Shown: in pieces, positions 18,504 through 25,938 of the stretch
Layout: the number at the start of each line of letters is the position of its first letter
How positions within the stretch are numbered: position 1 is the first letter of the stretch
Assembly (NCBI RefSeq): GCF_030852425.1
Contig: NZ_NSDM01000001.1
Coordinates: forward strand, 868,001 to 932,000
DNA from: Saccharothrix longispora
GTDB lineage: Bacteria > Actinomycetota > Actinomycetes > Mycobacteriales > Pseudonocardiaceae
Reading direction: 5' to 3'
Length of the DNA stretch: 64,000 bases
Position numbers and translations under genes: made by a program
The notes under the pieces: generated by a model
What the model saw: the letters and a program-made list of their open reading frames with translations, nothing else
Told to the model about the DNA's origin: nothing
The model's database searches: none

Positions 18504-18964
18504 CCGCGCACGCGCCGTCCGACGAGGTCGTGGTCGAGGCCGCCCTGGCCGTGGCCGCCGAGGCGCCCGCGACGGGCGACATCCCCATCGGCGCCGTGGT
18601 CTACGGCCCGGACGGCCGCGAACTGGCCAGGGCCTGCAACGCCCGCGAAGCCCTGGGCGACCCCACCGCGCACGCCGAGGTGCTGGCCCTGCGCGCCGCC
18701 GCCGCCGTCTTCGGCGACGGCTGGCGCCTGACCGGCTGCACCCTGGCCGTGACCGTCGAGCCGTGCACGATGTGCGCGGGCGCGCTGGTCCTGGCGCGGG
18801 TGTCGAGGGTCGTCTTCGGCGCCTGGGAGCCCCGCACGGGCGCGGTCGGCTCCCTGTGGGACGTCGTCCGCGACCGCCGCCTCAACCACCGCCCCGAGGT
18901 GGTCGGCGGTGTCCTGGAGGCGCGGTGCGCCGCCCTGATGGAGTCCTTCTTCGCCGACCTGTGA
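18500..18964 (+). CDS. tadA: tRNA-specific adenosine deaminase
   Basis: A 154-residue zinc deaminase with HAE at residues 58-60 (His58 zinc ligand, Glu60 proton shuttle) and PCTMC at 88-92 (the other two zinc ligands). It converts A34 of tRNA-Arg(ACG) to inosine. The fold, length and the upstream partner protein fit TadA rather than a free-nucleoside deaminase. It begins inside the stop of its neighbour and ends about 75 bp before tRNA-Ser(CGA). Confidence 0.92.
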   Translation: MTAHAPSDEVVVEAALAVAAEAPATGDIPIGAVVYGPDGRELARACNAREALGDPTAHAEVLALRAAAAVFGDGWRLTGCTLAVTVEPCTMCAGALVLARVSRVVFGAWEPRTGAVGSLWDVVRDRRLNHRPEVVGGVLEARCAALMESFFADL

Positions 18965-19037
18965 GCCGTCGTCGCAGGTCGGACGGTTGTGCACCCCCTG
19001 TTTGGGGCGTGGTCCCCGGTCTTGTATTGTTCTCGGC

Positions 19038-19122
19038 GGTGGCGTGTCCGAGCGGCCGAAGGAGCACGCCTCGAAAGCGTGTGAGGTGAAAGCCTCCGTG
19101 GGTTCAAATCCCACCGCCACCG
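19038..19122 (+). tRNA. tRNA-Ser (CGA)
   Basis: An 85-nt class II tRNA. The acceptor arm GGTGGCG pairs with CGCCACC, the anticodon loop is CTCGAAA (anticodon CGA), there is a long variable arm (GTGAGGTGAAAGCCTC) and the T arm is GTGGG-TTCAAAT-CCCAC. The discriminator is G and the CCA end is not fully encoded. Its 3' part, from 19069 on, is duplicated at 21325 and marks the attachment site of an integrated element. Confidence 0.95.
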
Positions 19123-19176
19123 CAGGTGAGAGCCCCTGTCGCTGATCAACGCGACAGGGGCTCTCGTCATCTCGTC
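19069..19176 (+). repeat. attL-like repeat: tRNA-Ser 3' part plus terminator
   Basis: Bases 19069-19136 (68 nt) recur exactly at 21325-21392. After a 20-nt different segment that still pairs with itself, 19157-19176 recurs exactly at 21413-21432. The copy covers the anticodon loop to the end of the tRNA and the downstream hairpin. This is the usual signature of integrase-mediated insertion at a tRNA 3' end. Confidence 0.85.
19129..19165 (+). terminator. tRNA-Ser terminator
   Basis: The stem GAGAGCCCCTGTCG pairs with CGACAGGGGCTCTC around a short loop, just after the tRNA. The second att copy has the same outer stem with compensatory changes inside. Confidence 0.85.
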
Positions 19177-19201
19177 TCAGTTCTCGTCCCAGTTGTGGCC
19201 G

Positions 19202-20480
19202 CTAGGCCGGTACGGCCACCCCGGCGGCTCCCTCGTCGGCGTCCGGCCCGCTGGTCCCTCCTGCGGCATCTGAGGGCTTCCGGAGCAGTCCTCCGACCCG
19301 CTGGGCCACGGCCCGGCGGATGGCGGCGGTGATGTGCTGGTAGCGCGCGGCCATCGCGGTGTTCGACCAGCCCATGATGCCCATCACCGTCCGGTCGGGG
19401 ACCCGAGCAGCAGCAGCACCGTCGCGGCCGTGTGGCGCGCGTCGTGCAACCGGCCGTCCGGCACCTTGGCCGCGTCCAACAGCCGCTTCCACTCGGTCCA
19501 GTCCGTACGCGGGTTGAGCGCGGCCCCGGTCGGCGAGGTGAACACGTAGCCGCTCTCGTTCCAGAACTGCCCGGCCGTCTTCCGCTCCCGGTCCCGGATG
19601 GCCTTGTGCAGCGTGAGCAGCGTTACCAGCTCATCGGGCAGCCCGATGCCGCGCGTCCCCGCCTCGGACTTCGTCCCGGCCGTCTCCGGGCGCGTGGCGA
19701 TCCGGGCCGGGCAGTGACCGCCGAACTTCCGGCCGCGGGGATCGGTACACCCGTGCTTCCACTTCGGCCGCAACCGACTGCGGCGCACGCTCAACGTACC
19801 GATTTCCAAATCGACATCTGCCCACCGCAGCCCCGGCGCTTCACCCTGGCGCAAACCGAGTGCGAGCGCGATTGCCCGCCGGGCGCTATTGCGTCCTTCC
19901 TGTGCGGCCTCCAACAGGCGTTTCACCTCGTCCACGGTGTACGGTTCGACTTCCAACTCTTCGAGCTTGGGAGCGCGGGCCAGCGTCGCCGGGTTCTCGG
20001 TGATGTGCTTCCGGCGTACCGCGATGTTCAGTGCCGCGCGAATGGTGCCGTGCACCTGGTGGACCCGTCCGGACTTCGCGCCCTCGTTCATCATCTTCCG
20101 GCACAGCTTCTCCAGGTGCTCCGGTTCGAGCTTGTCGATCCGGTGCTCGCCGATACCGGGGACGAGGTGGACCCGCACCGCCACCTCGTGGGCGCTGAAC
20201 GCGTTCTCGGAGATCGCGGGTGGAGCCACGATGTTCCCCAGCCAGTGGGTAAGCCACTTCTCCACGGTCCACGCCTTGCCGGTCTTGCGCACCTTGCCCG
20301 CGTCCCGCTCCTGTTCGAGCTCGGCGACCTTCCGCGCGACCTCCGCGCGGGTCTTGGCCTGCACGTGCCGCAGGTCCGGCTTGCCGTCGTCCTTGGTGTC
20401 GACCGTGACGCGACCGTGCCGGTAGCCGTCACCGCCCTCGTGGATCGAAGATTCCCCGTTGGACCTGCGTCCCTGTCCAT
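19202..20480 (-). pseudogene. Tyrosine integrase, frameshifted
   Basis: The conserved core (QAKTRAEVARKVAELEQERD, a SAM-like N-terminal domain, and the catalytic arginine region LGLRQGEAPGLRW) lies in one frame down to LHDARHTAATVLLLLG (HxxR box), after which the frame ends. The next frame continues exactly where expected: VPDRTVMGIMGWSNTAMAARYQHIT, giving the catalytic tyrosine. One base is missing in the CCC run at 19402-19404 (plus strand). The N-terminal RRSNGESSIHEGGDGYRHG also lacks a start codon in frame; adding one base to the CCC run at 20471-20473 would join it to ATG at 20480. It would integrate the element into tRNA-Ser. It is either inactivated or affected by sequence errors. Confidence 0.8.
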
Positions 20481-20802
20481 CGGGGATAAGTGCAGGTCAG
20501 GGCGCATGATGGTATGAGTCTGTAAATCCGTCCGGAAGTTGTCTGCTCGGGAAGATCAAGATGCTTTAAGGAGCGGGTTGTCGATCGGGATCGGTAACCC
20601 GCGATCAAAGGTGACCCTCTGACCTGCATGGTTGCCGCAGTTGTCGCAGTTGCCGAGACGCGGTTCTACCGTCCGTTGCAAACTTCCGTAACCGGCTGGG
20701 CCGATTGGGTGGAGATCGTTCGGATTCCTAGGTTTAGCGTGCAAATAGTGGAAAGTGGTTACTGCTGCCCGCGCGGTGTGGGCGCTGAAATGGGGAACAG
20801 TG
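20481..20802. other. 322-bp stretch without a convincing gene
   Basis: The region between the divergent integrase and the small secreted protein is less GC-rich than its surroundings. It contains the inverted repeat GCGGGTT (20573-20579) / AACCCGC (20597-20603) and two direct copies of CGCAGTTG at about 20636-20655. One antisense frame crosses it but overlaps the secreted protein gene and shows no known domain. It probably holds the promoters of both genes. Confidence 0.4.
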
Positions 20803-21117
20803 ATGGCTCGTTTAGCTTCGTTGACCGTGCTTCCGCTTGTCGCGGCTGCGGCACTGCTGGGTGCCGGAACTGCTTCGGCGTCGGTGGTGGCCGACGACGT
20901 GTCTGTGATGGCGGCCTGCGACGGTACCCCCAGTTGGCAAGGGGCGACGTGGACGTGGCGCTGCACGGCGGCCGCGCCCGGCACCGAGTTCCGCGCGGTG
21001 AACGTGTGTCCCGACGGGAACAGGCACTACGGCCCGTGGGTCCTCCAAGGTCCGGGTCGCGTCTCGGTGGCCACCTGCGGGAACCCTGCGACCAACTCGT
21101 GGGCCGAGAAGAGGTAG
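20803..21117 (+). CDS. Small secreted cysteine-containing protein
   Basis: A 104-residue protein with ATG at 20803 after TGGGGAACAG. A classical signal peptide (MARLASLTVLPLVAAAALLG, cleaving near GTASAS) precedes a mature region of about 75 residues with four cysteines (MAACDG, WRCTA, NVCPDG, ATCGNP) that could make two disulfides. It is Trp/Gly-rich and lacks catalytic motifs I know. It is the only apparently intact gene inside the integrated element and could be cargo. Function unknown. Confidence 0.65.
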   Translation: MARLASLTVLPLVAAAALLGAGTASASVVADDVSVMAACDGTPSWQGATWTWRCTAAAPGTEFRAVNVCPDGNRHYGPWVLQGPGRVSVATCGNPATNSWAEKR

Positions 21118-21324
21118 CGAGCGGCGGGTCGCAGGTGGGGCGACCGGTGACCGGTTCCAGCGGACCCGCCGTCCATGGTGGACAGAAGTCATGACGGGTC
21201 GTCTCGGTTGTCGTGCGTCCAGCTCTGTTCAGCGCCGTTCGCTAAGCTCCGTGGATCACGTACTACTAGGCTCTGACCTGCGGACACGAATCCTGAGGGA
21301 TGGTGGCGGACGGATGGTCGCAGA

Positions 21325-21432
21325 CCTCGAAAGCGTGTGAGGTGAAAGCCTCCGTGGGTTCAAATCCCACCGCCACCGCAGGTGAGAGCCCCGGTTGCCG
21401 ATCACGGCAACCGGGGCTCTCGTCATCTCGTC
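21325..21432 (+). repeat. attR-like repeat: displaced tRNA-Ser 3' part plus terminator
   Basis: A copy of the left repeat: 68 identical nt, 20 different but self-pairing nt (GGTTGCC...GGCAACC), then 20 identical nt. Upstream, GGTGGCG at 21302-21308 can pair with CGCCACC at 21371-21377, but the D arm and anticodon stem are not formable, so it is not a working tRNA. Confidence 0.8.
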
Positions 21433-21469
21433 CCAGTCCGCGCCTCAGAAATCAGCCGGGGGAGTCCCG

Positions 21470-22291
21470 ATGCCGACCGTGTCGATCATCACCGCCGCGT
21501 ACGCGCCCAAGGCGGGGTTCCTGCGGGAGACCGCCGCGAGCGTCGCGGCGCAGGAGCTGCCGGCGGGGTGGCGACTGGAGTGGGTCGTCCAGGAGGACGG
21601 GGTCGGCCCGTCGCTCGGCCCGGTCCTCGCGGGTCACGACTTCGTGCGCTACGAGGCCCACGACGCGCAGCTCGGCATCAGCCTGACGCGCAACCTCGCC
21701 CTCAGCCGGGCCTCGGGGCAGCTCGTCCAGGTGCTCGACCACGACGACGTCCTGCTGCCCGGCGCGCTGGCCCTCCTGCTGGGCCGCTTCCTGCGCAACG
21801 ACATCCACTGGGCGGTCGGCGCGGCCGACGACCTGTTGCGGGACGGGACCCGCCGGAGCTGGGAATCGGCGCTGCCGTTCGGCCTCGTCGAGGCGGGGGC
21901 GGTCAACAGGTGGGCCGAGGAGCACGGGGGCAACTGGCCCGTGCACTGCGCGGGTCTGCTCATGCGGACCGACTCGCTCCGCGCGCTCGGGGGGTGGGCC
22001 GGGGCGCCCCTGGACGACGACCTGGTGACGTTCGCGGCCCTGTCCGAACTCGGCGCGGGGTGGAACGAGCGGACGGTGACGTGGCTGTACCGGCAGCACG
22101 CCGACCAGACCACCCGGTCGGGCGCGCTCGCCGGGATGCGCGACGTGGGGCGTCGGATGGCCCTCCAGCGCGCGAAGGCCGTGCGGAACGCCGAACTGCG
22201 GTTCGCGCCCACCGCGCCACCGGGGTTCGAGGGGGACGGCTCCGTCGTCCGGCTGGGCCGGAACATCAAGCTCCCGGCCGATCTCGGGTGA
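21470..22291 (+). CDS. Family 2 glycosyltransferase
   Basis: A 273-residue GT-A fold enzyme. It begins MPTVSIITAAYAPKAGFL with the GT2 nucleotide-binding strand, and carries LTRNLALSRASGQLVQVLDHDD, where DHDD is the metal/nucleotide-sugar DxD motif. The C-terminal WLYRQHADQTTR is common in bacterial GT2 enzymes. It transfers a sugar from a nucleotide donor; donor and acceptor are unknown. GGGGGAG lies before the ATG. It sits immediately outside the right end of the integrated element with no other glycan genes nearby. Confidence 0.85.
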   Translation: MPTVSIITAAYAPKAGFLRETAASVAAQELPAGWRLEWVVQEDGVGPSLGPVLAGHDFVRYEAHDAQLGISLTRNLALSRASGQLVQVLDHDDVLLPGALALLLGRFLRNDIHWAVGAADDLLRDGTRRSWESALPFGLVEAGAVNRWAEEHGGNWPVHCAGLLMRTDSLRALGGWAGAPLDDDLVTFAALSELGAGWNERTVTWLYRQHADQTTRSGALAGMRDVGRRMALQRAKAVRNAELRFAPTAPPGFEGDGSVVRLGRNIKLPADLG

Positions 22292-22462
22292 CCCGTGCGC
22301 TCCCGCACCCAGCGTGGCCGGGATCGCCGACATCGCCCGCCCGGTGTACCCCACCTCGGTGTTGCGCCGAACGGAGGCCCGTCGAGGCGGCCGAGCGGGC
22401 GGCTCGTCGGGGGCGCGGACCGGTGCGGTGGGATGGGGCGAGCGCGGAGGTCGCCTGAACGC

Positions 22463-22512
22463 ACAGGGGCGCCGAACGTCGGCCTCGTCAGACCTCGGTG
22501 CGGCGCCCCTGT
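22463..22512 (+). terminator. Hairpin downstream of the glycosyltransferase
   Basis: ACAGGGGCGCCG (22463-22474) is fully complementary to CGGCGCCCCTGT (22501-22512) with a 26-nt loop that can pair internally. The stretch 22292-22691 otherwise holds only the SOS box and no supported gene. Confidence 0.6.
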
Positions 22513-22578
22513 CGTGTGCGGCGTGCCGGCCGGCGCTGGGAGGGCCACCGGTGGCACGTCGAGAACCCTACCCTACGG

Positions 22579-22594
22579 TCGAACACACGTTCGA
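22579..22594 (+). promoter_or_regulatory. LexA (SOS) box
   Basis: TCGAACACACGTTCGA is a perfect 6-4-6 palindrome matching the actinobacterial LexA operator TCGAAC-N4-GTTCGA. It lies 98 bp before the start of the secreted nuclease/phosphatase gene and no other start faces it. Confidence 0.75.
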
Positions 22595-22691
22595 GTGAAG
22601 GGTCATGGGTTAACCGTTAGTCACGGTGTCTTTCGCTGTTCACTCGATCCGGGGAGGATGCGCGAACCCGCCGAACTTCCCGGAGGAAGCC

Positions 22692-25142
22692 TTGAGACCC
22701 TCTCCGCTGCGCGTCGGACTGGCGGCGACAGCCGCCTCCGCCGTGACGCTCGCCCTCGCCGCGCCGGCCTTCGCGGCACCCAGCCCGGACGCCCTCATCG
22801 CCGAGGTCTACGGCGGTGGCGGCAACTCCGGGGCGACGTTGAAGCAGGACTTCGTCGAACTGGCCAACCGCGGCGCGAGCGCGGTCGCGGTGGACGGCTG
22901 GAGCGTCCAGTACCTGCCGGCGAGCGCGAGCGCCGCGAGCACCTGGCAGGTCACGCCGCTGACCGGCTCGATCGCACCCGGCGGGCGGTTCCTCGTGGCC
23001 GAGTCCAAGGGCGCCGGCGGCACGGTGGACCTGCCCGCCCCGGACGCCACCGGCACGATCGCCATGGGCGGCACCGGGGGCACGGTCGCCCTCGTCACCG
23101 GCACGACCGCGCTCACCTGCAAGACCGCCGCCGACTGCGCGGCCGACACCCGCGTCCGCGACCTGGTCGGCTACGGCACGTCCACCGTGGTCCGCGAGGG
23201 CACGCCGACGGCCAACCCGGGCAACGCGACCTCGGTCGCCCGCACCGCCCTGGCCGACACCGACGACAACGCCGCGGACTTCGCCGTGGGCGCGCCGACG
23301 CCGGTCAACGCCAAGGGCGAGGGCCCCGGTGGCACGGACCCCGACCCGGACCCCGGGCCCGGCGACAAGCGCATCCGCGACGTCCAGGGCACCACGCGGA
23401 TCTCGCCGCTGCTCGGTCGGAGGGTGACCGGCGTCCCGGGCGTCGTCACGGCCACCCGCGCCGTCGGCGACCGCGGCTTCTGGGTCCAGGACACCGCCCC
23501 GGACGACGACCCGCGCACCAGCGAGGGCGTGTTCGTCTACACCGGCGACCTGACCCCGACCGTCGAACCGGGCGACGACGTGCTGGTCTCCGGCACGGTC
23601 GCCGAGTACCGCCCGGCCGGTGACGCGGCGAGCAACAGCAACCAGACGCTCACCGAGATCACCAACGCCACGGTCACCGTGAGGTCCAGGGGCAACGCCC
23701 TGCCGGCCCCCGAGGTGCTCAGGCCCCCGGCCGGCTACCTGCCCACCGCGGGCGGCGGCAGCATCGAGGCCCTCCCGCTCGACCCGGCGACCTACGGCCA
23801 GGACTACTTCGAGTCCCGCGAGGGCATGTACGTCCAGGTGGACGACGCCCGCGTCACCGGTCCCACGAACCGCTTCGGCGAGACGTGGATCACCACCCTG
23901 CCGGACCAGAACCCGACCGCGCGCGGCGGCACGATCTACCTCGGCTACGACCAGCCCAACAGCGGCCGGATCAAGGTCAAGCCCGGTGCGGCGACCCCGG
24001 TCACCAGCAACGTCGGCGACGTGTGGCGCGGTGCCACGGTCGGCAACGTCGAGTACACCAACTTCGGCGGCTACACCCTCGCCACCAAGACCGTCGGCGA
24101 GCACGTCCCCGGTGGCATCCAGCCGGAGAGGACCGACGCGCAGCGCGGCTACGAGCTGACCGTGGCCACGTACAACGTGGAGAACCTGGCCGCCACCAAC
24201 GACCAGGTGAAGTTCGACCGCCTGGCCGCCGCCGTGGTGCGGAACCTGGCGAGCCCGGACGTGGTGGTGCTGGAGGAGATCCAGGACGACAACGGTGCGG
24301 TCGACGACGGCACGGTCACCGCGGACCGGACGTTCGCGAGGTTCACCGACGCCATCGCCGCCGCGGGCGGTCCGCGCTACCAGTGGCGCCAGATCGACCC
24401 GGCGAACAAGCAGGACGGCGGCGAGCCGGGCGGCAACATCCGGGTCGCGTTCCTGTTCAACCCGGCGCGGGTGTCCTTCGTGGACCGCGCGGGCGGCGAC
24501 GCGACGACCCCGGTGTCCGTGGTGAAGCAGCGGGGCCGCGCCGCGCTGTCGGTGTCGCCCGGCCGCATCGCCCCCGCCGACCCGGCGTGGGACAGCAGCC
24601 GCAAGCCGCTGGCCGGCGAGTTCACGTTCCGCGGCCGCACCGTGTTCGTGGTCGCGAACCACTTCAACTCCAAGGGCGGCGACCAGGCGATGCACGGCCG
24701 CTACCAGGAGCCGGTGCGCGGCTCCGAGGTGCAGCGCGCCCAGCAGGCCGCGCTGCTCAAGGGGTTCGTGGACCAGGTGAAGGCGGTCGACAAGGGCGCC
24801 AACATCGTCCTCGCGGGCGACATCAACGACTACCAGTTCTCGCCGGTGGTCAAGACCCTGACCGCCGGTGGCCAGGTCGTCGCCCTGATGGACACGCTCC
24901 CGGCGGCCGAGCGGTACAGCTACGTGTTCGAGGGCAACTCGCAGACCCTCGACCACATCCTGATCAGCTCGAACATCACCCGGTACCGCTACGACGTGGT
25001 GCACGTCAACGCCGAGTTCGCCGACCAGGCCAGCGACCACGACCCGCAGGTCGTGAAGCTGCGCCCGAGCACCGGCAACAAGAACGTCGACAAGGTCGTC
25101 TTCCTGCTGGAGGACGTCCTGGAGTACCTGCCCAAGCCGTAG
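22692..25142 (+). CDS. Secreted endonuclease/exonuclease/phosphatase with lamin-tail domain
   Basis: An 816-residue exported protein. I place the start at TTG 22692 because GGAGGAAG sits just before it and a signal peptide (RPSPLRVGLAATAASAV, ending AFA) follows at once. An N-terminal lamin-tail-like beta domain (IAEVYGGGGNSGATLKQDFVEL) is followed by a D/P linker, an OB-like central region (ISPLLGRRVTGVPGVV), and from about residue 490 an EEP catalytic domain: ATYNVENL, VVVLEEIQD (Glu), VANHFNSKGG (His/Asn), LAGDINDY (Asp/Asn), and ASDHDPQV (Asp-His). It should cut extracellular DNA or phosphodiesters. An SOS box lies upstream and a strong terminator downstream. Confidence 0.88.
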   Translation: MRPSPLRVGLAATAASAVTLALAAPAFAAPSPDALIAEVYGGGGNSGATLKQDFVELANRGASAVAVDGWSVQYLPASASAASTWQVTPLTGSIAPGGRFLVAESKGAGGTVDLPAPDATGTIAMGGTGGTVALVTGTTALTCKTAADCAADTRVRDLVGYGTSTVVREGTPTANPGNATSVARTALADTDDNAADFAVGAPTPVNAKGEGPGGTDPDPDPGPGDKRIRDVQGTTRISPLLGRRVTGVPGVVTATRAVGDRGFWVQDTAPDDDPRTSEGVFVYTGDLTPTVEPGDDVLVSGTVAEYRPAGDAASNSNQTLTEITNATVTVRSRGNALPAPEVLRPPAGYLPTAGGGSIEALPLDPATYGQDYFESREGMYVQVDDARVTGPTNRFGETWITTLPDQNPTARGGTIYLGYDQPNSGRIKVKPGAATPVTSNVGDVWRGATVGNVEYTNFGGYTLATKTVGEHVPGGIQPERTDAQRGYELTVATYNVENLAATNDQVKFDRLAAAVVRNLASPDVVVLEEIQDDNGAVDDGTVTADRTFARFTDAIAAAGGPRYQWRQIDPANKQDGGEPGGNIRVAFLFNPARVSFVDRAGGDATTPVSVVKQRGRAALSVSPGRIAPADPAWDSSRKPLAGEFTFRGRTVFVVANHFNSKGGDQAMHGRYQEPVRGSEVQRAQQAALLKGFVDQVKAVDKGANIVLAGDINDYQFSPVVKTLTAGGQVVALMDTLPAAERYSYVFEGNSQTLDHILISSNITRYRYDVVHVNAEFADQASDHDPQVVKLRPSTGNKNVDKVVFLLEDVLEYLPKP

Positions 25143-25150
25143 CGCACCGC

Positions 25151-25193
25151 CGACGAGAGGCCCCCCGGACGGCGTGTCCGGGGGGCCTCGTCG
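25151..25193. terminator. Bidirectional terminator
   Basis: GAGGCCCCCCGGAC (25157-25170) pairs with GTCCGGGGGGCCTC (25176-25189), with CGAC/GTCG extending the base. It lies between two convergent genes whose stops are both within a few bases. Confidence 0.85.
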
Positions 25194-25198
25194 TCCGG

Positions 25199-25597
25199 TC
25201 AGGCCGCCTGCGGGCGGGGCAGGGTGTGGTCCCGGCACGCCGCGTGGCCGGGGAGGCCGGCGTACGCGTCGCCCTGGAAGTAGACGGCGCTCGCCCACCT
25301 CTGGCCGCCGTCCTGGAGGCTGACCAGCAGCCAGACGTCGTTCGTGATGCCGGCGTCGGTGACGGGCTCGCCCTGGTACCAGCAGTAGGCGATGGTGCGG
25401 GTCCAGGCGGGGATCGTGCCCAGGTACGCGCACGCCGACGACGGGCACGACCTCTCGTTGACGTAGTGCCACGTGGTGACGGCGTAGGGCGCGTCCGGGT
25501 CCCACGCGGACGCGGGCGCGGCGCCCGCGGCGGCGCTCCCGGTGAGCACGCCCGCGGCGGCCAGCGCGAGGGCGGCGATCGTCTTGGCGATCCTCAT
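25199..25597 (-). CDS. Small secreted SH3-like protein
   Basis: A 132-residue exported protein. A signal peptide (MRIAKTIAALALAAAGVLTG, cleaving after the alanine-rich stretch) precedes a mature domain with YVNERSCPSSACAYLGTIP and TNDVWLLVSLQDGGQRWASAVYF, the pattern of bacterial SH3-type domains found in small actinobacterial secreted proteins. Cysteines in SCPSSAC, AYCWY and AACRD could form disulfides. Role unknown; binding to cell wall or to other proteins is a guess from the fold. Confidence 0.75.
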   Translation of the reverse strand: MRIAKTIAALALAAAGVLTGSAAAGAAPASAWDPDAPYAVTTWHYVNERSCPSSACAYLGTIPAWTRTIAYCWYQGEPVTDAGITNDVWLLVSLQDGGQRWASAVYFQGDAYAGLPGHAACRDHTLPRPQAA

Positions 25598-25668
25598 GCG
25601 GTTCCTCCCAGTGATCGAGTGCGATCACTGGGTACACGCGCCGCGGGTCGGTGGAGGTTGCTCCGGAA

Positions 25669-25709
25669 CGACAGAACCCCGGTCACCTGACGGTGCCGGG
25701 GCTCTGTGC
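25669..25709 (-). terminator. Terminator of tRNA-Ser(GGA)
   Basis: The stem CAGAACCCCGG / CCGGGGCTCTG lies directly after the tRNA on the minus strand. Confidence 0.7.
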
Positions 25710-25711
25710 GG

Positions 25712-25796
25712 CGGAGGATACGGGATTTGAACCCGTGAGGGGGTTAACCCAACACGATTTCCAGTCGTGCGCACTAGGCCACTATGCGAATCCTCC
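25712..25796 (-). tRNA. tRNA-Ser (GGA)
   Basis: An 85-nt class II tRNA on the minus strand. The acceptor GGAGGAT pairs with ATCCTCC, the anticodon loop CTGGAAA gives anticodon GGA, a long variable arm follows, and the T arm is ACGGG-TTCAAAT-CCCGT. CCA is not encoded. Confidence 0.95.
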
Positions 25797-25908
25797 GTCG
25801 CCGAGTCTAACGGAGCCCACCGGCGGTCCCCAAAACGGGTGGTCGTCGGGCCTCTCGGCGCCCGCGCGGCGGTGACGCGGACCCGTGCGCGCATAGGTGG
25901 GCGATGTG

Positions 25909-25927
25909 TTCGGTTAGGCTCACCTAA
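25909..25927 (+). promoter_or_regulatory. IdeR/DmdR iron box
   Basis: TTCGGTTAGGCTCACCTAA matches 17 of 19 positions of the actinobacterial iron-box consensus TTAGGTTAGGCTAACCTAA. It ends 11 bp before the lipoprotein start, where a metal-bound repressor would block transcription. Confidence 0.8.
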
Positions 25928-25938
25928 GGAGGTGCAAG

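Larger units (their letters stand above)
19069..21432. mobile_element. Small integrated element at tRNA-Ser(CGA)
   Basis: A unit of about 2.26 kb bounded by 108-nt near-direct repeats. It contains a tyrosine-integrase gene with frame lesions next to the left end and one small secreted protein gene near the right end. No excisionase, replication, transfer or phage structural gene is seen, so it looks like a decayed or minimal integrative element. The integrase is adjacent to and reads toward the attachment site, as usual. Confidence 0.75.

Noticed and set aside
21302-21378. A second tRNA-Ser gene
   Set aside because: The acceptor, variable and T arms can pair, but the D arm and anticodon stem cannot form; it is the displaced att copy.
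22617-25637. A 1006-residue minus-strand frame
   Set aside because: It is antisense to the secreted EEP protein, which has a signal peptide and full catalytic motifs; the shadow frame is Arg/Gly/Val-rich without structure.
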